Positions 50,301 through 58,239 of a stretch of 64,000 nucleotides of DNA are shown here, piece after piece. Below the pieces are notes generated by a model. That model did no database searches. It was not told the origin of the DNA and worked only from the letters and a program-made list of their open reading frames with translations. This DNA is from Sequoia sempervirens (lineage: Eukaryota; Streptophyta; Pinopsida; Cupressales; Cupressaceae). The stretch is taken from positions 1-64,000 of the forward strand of contig VDFB02344227.1 in NCBI GenBank assembly GCA_007258455.2, in the 5' to 3' direction. Made by a program: the position numbers and the translations under genes. The number at the start of each line of letters is the position of its first letter. The first letter of the stretch is position 1.

Positions 50301-53300
50301 CCTACGTCCACGGGAGAAGAGAGAGAGGGATTATTATTCATTGTGTGTCTGGAGATTACAATGAATCTGCATATAAAGAGTTACAACCGCCTTAATTAGG
50401 CAGGCACAGATTAAGATAAATCCCACGATTCATGCATCCATAAATAGCTCAAGCTATAGATAGTTACAAATCCAGCAAATCACTCTGAGTCTCTCTTCTC
50501 CAACAATATCACGGTCTTTTCCAAGGTAATAAATTCATTAATATAGTGCCTGACATCAAATATATCAAGGTTTGCTGGCATATTAGCCATTGAGGATAAA
50601 GCAAGACCTTTTACTCTTGGCTATGGATCCTTAAGCAGAAACGAAAGAGTACTTTAAAGTTACCAATTTTGATTAGGATGGTATGGTTGTAAGCTTTTAT
50701 ATTCAGTATGCACATACAGCTCATAGTTTGTTCTGTTTTGGCATGATGGCTAAATCAGAGTTGAACCAAATGGGTCTGTAGATACTAAATTCCTGATGCC
50801 ACCTAGCAATTGAAGGCTTCCTTTTGCTGATTTATTACTCGCATGAAAATCACAGCTGACCTAGAGATATATAGCAAGCACACCACAAACTAGTGACAGC
50901 TCTCTGTCCATATGTATTGAGTATTGTCACTCACGTAACGATGTATGTCGCATGCTAATCCTCAAGTCTTCACAGGGTAGGGTCTCCAATTTATAAAAAT
51001 GCCTCTGCCACATATGATTATCTGTAAAAGTCTAAAGGAAAGTTGTAAACTTGGGATTGAATAGCTTGCATGTAGCAGTAAGACAAAAATCTAAATTACA
51101 ATAGTTTTTTAACTGCCATGTATCCTTTTTCTTATCTTTTTCCATGGTGTCACTGTGTTATCATCTTATACTAAGCTTTACAACAGATATTTAAAATGTT
51201 TAGGAATATGAGGGATCTGATCATTGATCTTACAGGTGATGAGCTTCTTTCTGATTCTTTTTCTTATAAGGAGATTCAGAACAGAATTCTATGGGAAGTT
51301 GAAGGAAAGGTAAGGCTTGGACTGTAGTTTCTTCTACCATATATGGCTGCATATCTAGCACCTGCACAACACCATAAGACCACAACCTTCTGTCTTTTGC
51401 AGTGGATCATTAAAGGGGCAATCGAACTGAACATTGGAGCGAATCCCTCAGAAGAGGGCGGGGATGAAGAAGGCATAGATGACCAACCAGTTAAAGTTGT
51501 TGACATTGTTAACACATTTCGACTACAGGTAAGTTATGAATTGTACAACTGATAAAGTCTACTCACACTGTTATTTCCAGTAAATGTTTCCTTGAATTTG
51601 ACTTCACACTCTCCTACTTTGATAGGAGCAACCCTCCTTTGACAAGAAGTCATTTATGGCACATATTAAGCGATATATTAAGAACCTTACACCAAAGCTG
51701 CCTGAAGAACGTCAAGAGGAGTTCAAGGAAAATGTTGAAGAAGCTGTTAAATGGCTTCTTTCAAAACTGGATGATCTTCAAGTGTAAGTGGTATTTGAGC
51801 TTACTATTAGTTTTATCTTTTTAATGTTGCTAGAAACTATCTATTATAGAAATAATAGAGATTGATCAACGCATATAATTAATTGTTATATTAACTGTCT
51901 GTAATTAACTATAACTTTCCTGTTTATACACTGTATCTTTTCTATTATTAGATTACAGTCTTCTGCTTTGTGGGGTTTGATAAAAAGAGGGTTTCATCAG
52001 GTCGCTCACTCCCAAAATAATTAAATAAAATGAAATCAGATCAAATTACCATGGGCCGGATTTTGAAAAATAAAAAACACATCATAAGAGTGAAATTGTT
52101 TGATTATTTTACCAAAGTTTCAAATTTTTACATCATCAAGACCTTACAGTTATTATCAATATCTGACAGTTCTTACCTTTTTTCCTATGCAGAAATATAT
52201 TATAACGTTAGTAGAGACATTAGCCTATTCCAACTGTGATCCATAAACTGGGATTGATATTTTATGGACTAGTTATCAACTTGTCCATTAATTAACTTAA
52301 CTTGCAAATTGATTAATTTAACTTGCAATGTGTAAATGAGAGAAAACACTAAACACAATTAAGAAGATAAAGGATTTACGTTCAAAAAATCTATGTTGAA
52401 AAAAAATTTCTAGCAAAATGTAAACTTGAACTCACTTAACATCCACAACTTGCATGGAAAATACAATCTTAGGCCTTTTGAGCACACAGCTGGCTTGAAA
52501 CAACAATCTCAGTCCCTAAGATCACTTACAAGCTTTCTAACTGTCTCAATGATTTCATTTATCTCTCTTCTTGTCTTTAAATAGGTGCTTCTTACCTTGG
52601 AAATGAAGAAACAAATGTGACCTTTCACTCTTGAAAATGAGAAAGACAAAGTGCGACTTTTCAGCTGCTCTGTAAAGAAAAGACAAACCAGGACATTCCT
52701 CTCCTTTTGAGAATTAAAAAAAAAGAAAGAAAGTGGTGGATATAATTTTCTTGGAAGTTCATTTCCTCTATGCTTCAGAAACCATAATTTTTGATAACAA
52801 ATTCAAAACAAAATATCATTCTTTTAAATTGCATAACTTGTTTGAAAGGAATACAAATTTATTAAAAAAATCAGATTTTGATGCAATATCAGACCTTTTT
52901 CTGGACCGGACACAAATGTCCTGTGAGCCACGATCACGTTTCCATGCAGTTGCAAACAAAAAAGATCCATTTTCGGATCAACCTAGGCTTATGGCCTTGC
53001 ATTCAATGCATGTTTCAAACATACTAGTAAAGGTGATAAGCTAGAAGCTAAGATAAATTCCTAAGGCCATGGGACACTTGTTTGAAGGTTCCAGTTAATG
53101 GTTTGTTCCTGCCTTTTCTCTTCCTTGAAGCTGGCCTCCATGCTTGTGTGCTTGACTCCAAACCGATATCGAGCTCATCGTCTTCCTGACCTTAAAGATT
53201 CCACCACCAGCACCCTTTTCTTCCTTCAGTCCATGCTTTAGATCCATTTTCCTACTTCACTCCTAGCTAGAAATCAGAGCTGCTACATTGCCCATGAATT

Positions 53301-54557
53301 CAGCTTCCACCAATGTTTTATTTTCTTTTGCGCTTCTTTGCAATGCAACTGTTGCCAAGTACCAAGCGAACTATGGCTAATGTGCTTTTCATTTCCACAT
53401 GAAAGTTATTTCTCAGTTTATGACGCAACCTATACAATGGTGTTTCACAGCGTTAGCCATTTTTTTATTTCCTCTCTTAAACTTGAAATGCAGAGCACCT
53501 GCAATGAGTATAAGAATGGAAGTGATGATTATATAGACAAATAGCTACCAAACAAATATGATCGTTTTACATCCTGTATCAGCCCCCACCCCTGATATGA
53601 AATGATTGTCCTCCTATTGTTTGTGTGAGCCTATTATTTGAATCATATCAATCAAAATCTGCTTTTAAACATAATGTATCCCTGCAAGGTTGTAGGCCTT
53701 TTTATAATGAGTGCATTTCATGTGCAACGGAGATTTAAGAGTACTTGTAATTGAGATTATAGGATCTTGAACAACTCCTACACTTGCAAGGGGTTCTGTG
53801 GGTTTATTGGCCTCTCTATAATAATAGAGAAACCTAATGCTTTTGAATTGGAATAGCCTCCCTCAAAACACTGTTTCCAACTGGGCTAGCCCCCTTCATC
53901 ATTGCATTCATATTGAGTTTAGAGATTCCTACAATTATATCCTTCTTTCTAGTGATAGGACTGATTTTATACATTCAACTAAAGTTGATCCTTCTGCTTC
54001 GTTGTTTGTAGCCTAGGGTATTCCAGTTGAAGAGGCTTCTAGAAATTATCCTTTGTCATCTACTTTGTTTTTCATTAATAATTTTCCATATAATTTATTA
54101 TGCATTATTAAATTAAGGAATTACACTTTAAACCTGTTGACGACGGCACTTTATAAAAGTTCTATATCGGTGATAGTTGCTGCTACTAAGGGATATCTCT
54201 GCAATTCTGCTCAGCCCATGCAAATGACAACCTTACAAGATATACTGCTTGTAGTTTTTCTTTTATTCATATTGCCTGAAATAACTGACGGTAGATTATT
54301 TTAATCTTGTTTTTGCTTATCTGTTGAGAAAGTAAAACGTAACATAAAATAATGAAGCTTCTGGTTCAATCTCACCTTTGATCATATTTATCATGTTAGA
54401 ATAAAATTTGAAGTTGATTAATTGTGCTTATTGCGGCAGTTTTGTTGGTGAATCCATAAGGGAAGACAGTACTCTGGTGTTTGCATATTATAAAGAAGGA
54501 AGCTCGGATCCAACGTTTGTATATTTCAGAGATGGATTGAAAGAAGTCAAATGTTGA
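35467..54557 (+). CDS. TCTP: Translationally controlled tumour protein (TCTP), five exons
   Basis: Joined exons 35467-35494, 51236-51309, 51403-51528, 51626-51783 and 54440-54557 give 504 nt, 167 aa plus TGA, the usual TCTP length. It opens [18 protein letters not shown] and contains [21 protein letters not shown] (TCTP signature 1), [27 protein letters not shown] and [20 protein letters not shown] (signature 2 region), ending GLKEVKC. All introns are GT-AG, with good donors GTAACT, GTAAGG, GTAAGT and GTAAGT. TCTP is a conserved small cytosolic protein linked to growth control, TOR signalling through Rheb/Rab-type GTPases, and calcium and microtubule binding. Intron 1 is 15.7 kb and intron 4 is 2.7 kb, while introns 2 and 3 are under 100 bp. 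No lesion is seen, so it looks functional. Confidence 0.97.
36340..37012. repeat. Dispersed direct repeat, copy R1
   Basis: About 650 bp shared with 40680-41613 in the same orientation. Matching phrases include GTTGATCCAACTCAACA, TCCTTGCTCATAACAACACA and TAGAATCCATAGATAGTT. No coding content. It is part of an unidentified retroelement. Confidence 0.7.
37287..38979 (-). repeat. Old LTR, 1693 bp, with adjacent primer-binding site
   Basis: Tips are TGTAATGTCCCC and AGGGGCATGACA, an imperfect inverted repeat. On the minus strand the LTR is followed directly by TGGTATCAC (rc of 37278-37286), a match to an initiator-Met primer site, so this is a 5' LTR reading leftwards. Only a short leader (about 37013-37286) survives next to it. 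No partner LTR was found. Confidence 0.65.
40680..41613. repeat. Dispersed direct repeat, copy R2, internally expanded
   Basis: Matches R1, but the segment from AATGCCTACTCATACTC through CTCCTTGCTCATAACAAC is partly repeated two to three times in tandem, making it about 250 bp longer. A (GA)13 tract lies inside it. Confidence 0.7.
41339..41364. repeat. (GA)13 microsatellite
   Basis: Thirteen uninterrupted GA units within repeat copy R2. R1 has only GAGGGAGAGGGA at the same place, so the tract expanded after the copies separated. Confidence 0.95.
42650..43720 (-). pseudogene. Ty3/gypsy gag-protease fossil
   Basis: On the minus strand the reading drifts between frames. The gag-like part near 43700-43300 contains [15 protein letters not shown] and [14 protein letters not shown]. 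Further on is [19 protein letters not shown] (about 42930-42870), as in gypsy proteases that read DGGS..N. Then comes [20 protein letters not shown] (about 42760-42700), matching the family motif CDVVPM-A-C-LLGRPWQ. Stops are frequent and no RT follows. It lies antisense within TCTP intron 1. Confidence 0.65.
44448..44600. repeat. Tandem repeat, 51 bp x 3
   Basis: Units start at 44448, 44499 and 44550, each CTT-CCTATCA-TTT-ACAT-TCAATTG-TGTGA--TA-TTCTCAATT with a few differences. A related fragment is near 44220. It lies in TCTP intron 1. Confidence 0.85.
45234..45504 (-). repeat. Copia 3' LTR (left)
   Basis: 271 bp, plus-strand tips TATAGAAACT and CTCCAACA. It contains a GA-rich stretch and AGCTATAGATAG. 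Confidence 0.97.
45512..48271 (-). CDS. pol: Copia Pol: integrase, reverse transcriptase, RNase H
   Basis: Same frame as the gag ORF, from just after TAA 48274-48272 to the stop at 45512. The first 39 codons contain GLYFLNSC and [12 protein letters not shown] (the GAG-pre-integrase zinc region). Numbering from the Met at 48154 (880 residues): CDVCQFSKQ at 15-22 completes the zinc site. Integrase D45, D108 and E144 lie in [14 protein letters not shown] and AERKNRH. The RT has D479 in [12 protein letters not shown] and YVDD at 564-567. RNase H has D727, E768 and D804 ([24 protein letters not shown]). All catalytic residues are present and there is no internal stop. Only the upstream TAA separates it from gag. 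Confidence 0.96.
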   Translation of the reverse strand, partial: GTYSHGLYFLNSCNKAYHASSVIESHTLHKRLGHPSNRILSRLCPSASIDSDVCDVCQFSKQTRLPFVKSSSMSTELFELVHSDLWGLVPIDSYDGYKYFVLFIDDFSRATWLYLLKSKTEVTSVFKDFHTMAFNQFGAKIKTFRSDNGTEYVKGSFLEYLQSKGIIHQTSCVGTPQQNGVAERKNRHILETARALMFQTKVPKQYWSHGVLTAAYLINRLPSRVIKFKSPLEILKNRIPDISHLRVFGCVCYVHQQAIHRDKLEARSTRCVFFGYSSTKKGYICYDPVTRKIVVSCDVHFVESESFFIACVDSKSRPQGESVSHPVPLPTITNEDVVYDHDAEVPEAPPIPTSPQATRRSSRETRPPERMKDFFTYHATSYPIQAHLSYNNISQSHLAFLSTVDHNQEPKTFKEANSIAVWRKSIQDELQALDDNNTWEIVKLPPRRKIVGCRWVYKNKYNSDGSLERNKARLVARGFTQTYGVDYQETFAPVAKMNTFRVLISLAVNQDWKLFQMDVKNAFLHGDLKEEVYMSIPPGHPQEAKFGLVCKLKKAIYGLKQSPRAWYAKLSSVLMLNGLKRSNADPSLFVKRSNSGIVVVLIYVDDIVITGDDQNAISKLKILLHNRFSIKDLGTLKYFLGLEVAYSKNGIFLNQRKYVLDLLQETSKFGIKPSDTPTDSGGKLDDTGALLPDIGQFQRLVGRLIYLTITRPDLSYAVSLVSRFMHAPKAQHMQAVTRILQYLKGSPGRGIWMRKTGHNSIIAYTDADWAGSPTDRRSTTGYCTFVGGNLVTWKSKKHSVVARSSAEAEYRAMASTTSEIIWLRALLQDLGYGSSLPTELFCDNQAAMHIASNLVFHERTKHIEVDCHFVRENVQANVIRTTFVPTTQQLADIFTKGLPALKFQEVLSKLGSIDIFAPT
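48272..49672 (-). CDS. gag: Copia Gag and protease
   Basis: 466 aa. Residues 1-32 are an in-frame duplicate of the following 32 residues, so the Met at 49576 (residue 33) is the likely ancestral start. The Gag core spans about 90-230 ([27 protein letters not shown]). The CCHC knuckle is C284-C287-H292-C297 ([14 protein letters not shown]). The protease active site is D370-S371-G372 in [13 protein letters not shown], with [15 protein letters not shown] near 426-440. The ORF ends at TAA (48274-48272) after KKTIG, and the same frame goes straight on into pol. Confidence 0.95.
   Translation of the reverse strand: MAKFDSNPSWRLSSVPLNGINYVACLISCLFFMAKFDSNPSWRLSSVPLNGINYVAWSRAVTLSLGGKKKFGFVNGDKTCPQTTDPGYEDWISNDQLVRSWLLNSMETHIAEIFTFSNSAKELWDSIAELYGNQNNAARIFELTLEIAAAQQGEKTFSEHLGNLKKLWDELNLYRPHTTDAQTLLKRAEEDKIFSLLRSLKPEYEYIRRNLLMDATLPTLAGVCAIIQREETRRKTMSSESKTSTEKIESNVLLAEKDDKRKSHFSDKNKNVSRYKGKKELYQCDHCKKPGHTKDRCWELYPHLKSEYKGRKDHAAIAETSLSINQLDHLLQQLNKTISSGNSSSTSSHVSGNLHAYLTSNSKINSWIIDSGAIDHMANSPSSVTNFIPKNDKHDISVANGTTVSALGSGKISFFSHNAPSDALVVPSFPVQLMSVGKITNSLNCDVIFSPTSVILQDRKSKKTIG
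49503..49694. repeat. 96-bp tandem duplication at the copia gag start
   Basis: Units 49503-49598 and 49599-49694 are essentially identical. The unit is a multiple of three, so it repeats 32 codons and supplies a second in-frame ATG. Confidence 0.95.
49954..49998 (-). other. tRNA-Val-like 3' half in the copia leader
   Basis: The minus strand reads GTCAG-AG-CACACTGAAGG-TCTCC and then AGTTCAAGTCTGGACGGCGCCA. From memory, plant tRNA-Val(AAC) has CACACTGAAGGTCTCCGGTTC at the matching place. The T-arm stem (TCCAG/CTGGA) and terminal CCA are kept, but the anticodon loop is shortened and there is no 5' half, so it is not a functional tRNA gene. It lies in the 5' leader between primer site and gag. 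Confidence 0.5.
50222..50234 (-). other. Copia primer-binding site
   Basis: The minus strand reads TGGTATCAGAGCG directly after the 5' LTR, complementary to the 3' end of initiator tRNA-Met, the standard primer of plant copia elements. Confidence 0.9.
50235..50505 (-). repeat. Copia 5' LTR (right)
   Basis: 271 bp. It differs from the left LTR at a single position and is followed by ATATC. Confidence 0.97.
51236..51309 (+). CDS. TCTP: TCTP exon 2
   Basis: Completes Gly10 and encodes [16 protein letters not shown] and ILWEVEGK. Acceptor TTACAG, donor GTAAGG. Confidence 0.97.
51403..51528 (+). CDS. TCTP: TCTP exon 3
   Basis: 42 codons from [18 protein letters not shown] to VNTFRLQ. It includes the acidic flexible loop ([12 protein letters not shown]). 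Acceptor TTTTGCAG, donor GTAAGT. Introns on both sides are under 100 bp. Confidence 0.97.
51626..51783 (+). CDS. TCTP: TCTP exon 4
   Basis: Encodes [18 protein letters not shown], then [18 protein letters not shown] and [10 protein letters not shown], the helical hairpin of TCTP. The donor is GTAAGT at 51784. A GTGTAA two bases earlier would break the frame with exon 5. Confidence 0.96.
51784..54439 (+). other. TCTP intron 4, 2656 bp, no feature recognised
   Basis: From GTAAGT to GCGGCAG. AT-rich, with short open frames that lack motifs. No element boundaries could be defined. Confidence 0.9.
54440..54557 (+). CDS. TCTP: TCTP exon 5
   Basis: Encodes [18 protein letters not shown], then [20 protein letters not shown] and TGA. 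The first base completes a Val codon with GT from exon 4. Confidence 0.97.
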
Positions 54558-54597
54558 GATTTTTGTATTGAAAGAAGTCAAATGTTGAGATTTTTGT
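54536..54597 (+). repeat. 31-bp tandem duplication across the TCTP stop codon
   Basis: ATTGAAAGAAGTCAAATGTTG continuing to TTTTTG occurs at 54536-54566 and again at 54567-54597. The first unit encodes the natural C-terminus and stop. The second is a copy in the 3' UTR. Confidence 0.95.
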
Positions 54598-55318
54598 TAT
54601 ATTGTAAGTCTGCTACGGCACATGATCAATATGTACACATATAATTAATTTTCTAGTGCTCTAGATTTTGGACGTTAAGAGGTCATGACATGCACATTCT
54701 GTTTTATTTGAGATTTGGATTTCGACTATGAAGTTCTATTTATATTGGCAGGATTCCAGGATGTTCTCTTACCTTTCATTAAATGTGAATTCATTTTAAT
54801 GTCTGCTTTCTACATAAAAAATGTGGGTTCTAGATTGCACCCATGTTCTATCTGGGTGCGCTTCTTACTTCTTAGGTTCTGGCTGCTTATAGTCTTTGCT
54901 CCAAGATAGACTTAATTATGTCAGATGAATTCTACAGCATTGGAGTCGGATTCATAGGTGAAAATGATTGATTATGAAAAATCTTTCCTGGATTTTGTGT
55001 ACTTGGATTAGTGTGTGAGTGTATTTTTCTGTTTTTGTTTTCTGTGACATTTTTATGTTATCGCTCACTAGTTCTTCAGAAATCCTTCTCTGAGAAAGGG
55101 ATTTGGTATTGCTTTGCATGGTGCATCCTTCACTAAGGTCAATAGAAAAATGCAATCTTTTGTTCTCCAACTTATACCAACTCTTAAGGTCTACAGTTAT
55201 TGTGTAGCAGGGTGTCCCAATCTATGATGCCGTATGATTGCAACACTTAACATCCACTTCGGCTTTCTATGTTATTTCGTCAATGTTTCAATGTTATATC
55301 TTCACAAAGTTTACATAG
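54558..55318 (+). other. TCTP 3' UTR and flank
   Basis: No gene. The transcript presumably ends within the first few hundred bases, but no clear AATAAA signal stands out, so the polyadenylation site is not placed. Confidence 0.5.
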
Positions 55319-56150
55319 TTGAATAGATTAGTGGCTATCCCAAATATTACAATTAGTTGGATTCAATCTGACAGGGAAATTACATTTGTGATTCTGCTAG
55401 CTGAGGCGGGAGCTTTTCCTTTGGAAGCTTCAGCGATAACCCGGTTGTTAAGTTATCTAAAAAAGGTCGAAAACATGGATAACCACCGGTGGCCCAAAAC
55501 GGTTATGGAGGAGATTCTAGTCCGAAGAAAGAAAACATGGATGAAACAGAACATCAAGTCGCTGAACAAGTGGAACATCAAATTACATGAGTGTCCTGAC
55601 ACCAACAGTGAAATAAAAATCTATGTGAAGGAAAAATTCAGGACTGCCATGTGGTCAAATCAGATCGGACGAAAAAAAGCATATTACATCAAAGAGTTTA
55701 ACCCAGCTAAGGAACATGGTGAAAAACCATATTTAGGTGCAACTATTAAAGGGAAAGCGAGGCTATTAATTGCTCAATTGAGAACGGGGTCCCACCATCT
55801 TAGATGTGAGACTGGTAGGTGGAAGACTCCTAAGGAAACTTGGGAAGAAAGAACGTGCTTATTTTGTAATAAGGGAGTGGTGGAAACGGAGTGGCACTTC
55901 GTCATGGAATGCACAGCGTACGAAAATATCCGTAATCAGTACTCAAGTATTTCAGATGTGGGCAATATGCAACAGTTATTTGAGGAGGATAAGATAAATC
56001 AGACGGCTAGCCTCCTAGTCAAAATTAATAGCAGGAGATCTGATCTGGAGAAGAGTCTGGAGACAAACTAAGTTGTTGAATGTCTTGGTCCCATAGGCTG
56101 TTTAGTCTCGTGGACGTCATTAAAATCTTTCATCATCATCATCAGCAAGT
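55319..56150 (+). mobile_element. LINE (non-LTR retrotransposon) 3' fragment
   Basis: An open frame of 250 codons ending at 56071 encodes the C-terminal part of a LINE reverse-transcriptase polyprotein. It shows ARLLIAQLRTGSHHLRCETG, then a zinc-type motif CLFCNKGVVETEWHFVMEC and AYENIRNQY. There is no Met start, as expected for a 5'-truncated copy. About 60 bp after the stop the sequence ends in (TCA)n (TTTCATCATCATCATCAG, about 56130-56147), a simple-repeat tail of the kind found in RTE-like LINEs. The RT core is absent. The left edge and target duplication were not determined. Confidence 0.75.
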
Positions 56151-56315
56151 AGAGTATTATTCCTTGTAGAACCAGTAAGATGATAAAGTTTTTTATTTCC
56201 TTTTGGTCACCTCTGCCAATGCCTTTTGGGTGTCAACGAATTTAATTATATTCTATTCTGGTAATTTATTTAGTTGTCGTGAAATTTGCTAATGCAATTA
56301 TGACAACTTGTAAGG

Positions 56316-56581
56316 TACATTGTAATTATCACTTAGTTGTGATGAAAGTTGTTACATGCAATTATGACTACTTGTAAGGTGTTTTTTAGTCCTTGAATTG
56401 GATAGAGCATGAAAATGGGAAGTTAAATGTGAATCGTTGAATTAGATGTACATTGTAATTATCACTTAGTTGTGATGAAAGTTGTTACATGCAATTATGA
56501 CTACTTGTAAGGTGTTTTTTAGTCCTTGAATTGGATAGAGCATGAAAATGGGAAGTTAAATGTGAATCGTTGAATTAGATA
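56316..56581. repeat. 133-bp tandem duplication
   Basis: 56316-56448 and 56449-56581 appear identical, from TACATTGTAATTATCAC to TTGAATTAGATG/A. Part of the unit is repeated again after 56581, and a diverged copy of its start lies near 56260-56315. Confidence 0.93.
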
Positions 56582-58239
56582 GAGCATGAAAATGGGAAGT
56601 TAAATGTGAAATTGGAAAAGATAAAGATCTTTAGTTGGCATATACATTATCAAAAAGTTGGAAGATTGCCAAATAAGGCCACAAGCTCGAAGTAAAACTT
56701 CTACAAAGAATGAGATCAATGTACATGATAAATTATGCACTTTAAAAAAAATCATCCAAAAATCTCCAAAAGTTATGAAAATGAGAACGGCTCAGTAAAA
56801 CTTATGAGAATATGAAATTTCTGAAAAAACCATGCACCAAAATCAAAATCTAATTGCACCACTACGTAGAGCACAAAATTTTACCCCAAACAAAAAAAAT
56901 GCTCAAGAAAAAGGTCGTATGAGTAAGTTGCGAGCCTTCAAAGTTGGACTATAAAATCAAAAACTCCATTGGAGAGGGAAAAAAATTTAGTCCTGCTGAT
57001 GTCACTACTGATGTAGTGATAACGTCAGTAGATGACGGGCCTAAATTTGATGGCCAGGGGGCTGTCAAAAGAGAATATTCTCCTAGAATCTAAAATATAT
57101 TGTTGAAATCTTCAAACTCTGAGAATATTCCAAAAGAATATTCCTTTTTTTTTTAATGATAGGAGGAATCGACAAGGGAATATACGAATATTTTGTTTGT
57201 ATGTTGGAATCTTCTCACCTATTTTTTGTTATTCGTTGGATTTTTTGAATTTGTCGGCTGCCTTTTTAAACAATAATGCCTACTTGGTGGGGTTGGTATA
57301 CCGCGTGGGCCACGGACAGAGGGCCATGTGGCCTCTATGGACCCCATCAGTCTACGCAGGTAGTGTGCAAGCTGCAAAATATCTTAATTCTTTTTATTAA
57401 TTTCAAATGATTTTTATTCTAAAAAAAATATAGAAAATTATAGAAAAAATTTCATAATATTATTTTTTTTAAAATATTGACTAAAATTTCTGCCAACGAT
57501 TTTTTTTTTGCACCTATACAATTATGCCAGTCGTACGGATGACAAAGGAGGGCATTTTTTCCTTAGGCTCGGGGTGAAGTGCTCAGATTTGGACAATTTG
57601 ACAGGTGATCTTTTAGAGTTTTTTGGCTTCTTGGACGCAATGGCAGAATCGGTTTTGACCCAAAATGCTCCAAAATTGTAGCTACCTTCCGGATCTAGTC
57701 TCATATGCCCGATTTGGATGAAACAAAAGGAAAAACTAGCTTTCTTGAACCTTCTAATCTCAATGGTGAGCTCAGATTTGCACAAACAAGCTCCAATTTG
57801 AACCTGCAATATAAAGCCACAAATAGGAACCCCCAAATTTGGTATTTCTTTCAAGATTTTTTTATTTTCTTAGTCATCATTCGATGCAAGAGAACATACT
57901 CAACTTTTCAAGATCTACCAAGATTTGCAACCTAGATCTCTCAATAAAGACTAACAAGAAGCAATCCCACAAGCTCTGATACCATGTAAGAGTTGGTATA
58001 GAATAACTTTACACCATGCAAGATTTGGTTGAAGATTATAGCCACCCAAAATCTAGGCACTTCATGAAAGAAAAAGAGAGATTAATATGTAATGCTCAAG
58101 ATTGCAATGGAATTGATTATTCAAGAATATGTGATTTACATATGAGACCACCTAGTTATATAGCCAAGGTGAGTCTCAAGATTAAACAAGATTATGACAA
58201 GTGTCTTAATCCTCTGTCATGTGACAACATAGCATAGAT

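Larger units (their letters stand above)
45234..50505 (-). mobile_element. Ty1/copia retrotransposon, full length, TSD ATATC
   Basis: 5272 bp with 271-bp LTRs that differ at one site (CCCGCAAAT against CCAGCAAAT). ATATC flanks both ends (45229-45233 and 50506-50510). On the minus strand the primer site TGGTATCAGAGCG follows the 5' LTR and TTGAGGGGGAG precedes the 3' LTR. Gag, protease, integrase, RT and RNase H are in copia order. LTR tips are TG and TA rather than TG and CA. Small LTRs and the RNase H motif [22 protein letters not shown] suggest the Ale lineage (tentative). It is the youngest element here and lies antisense to TCTP in intron 1. Confidence 0.98.
35495..51235 (+). other. TCTP intron 1, 15,741 bp, filled with transposable elements
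   Basis: Bounded by GTAACT and TTACAG. The Gly10 codon is split across it (phase 1). It holds a repeat pair, an old 1.7-kb LTR, a gypsy gag-protease fossil and a full-length copia element in antisense orientation. 35495-36340, 38980-40680, 41614-42650, 43720-44447, 44601-45228 and 50511-51235 show nothing identifiable beyond short duplications, such as a 51-bp one at 40212-40313. Confidence 0.95.

Noticed and set aside
51782..51787. Alternative exon 4 donor GTGTAA
   Set aside because: It would shift the frame into exon 5. GTAAGT two bases later keeps FVGES in frame.
52733..53044. 103-codon frame in TCTP intron 4
   Set aside because: No recognisable motif, and it lies inside a properly spliced intron.
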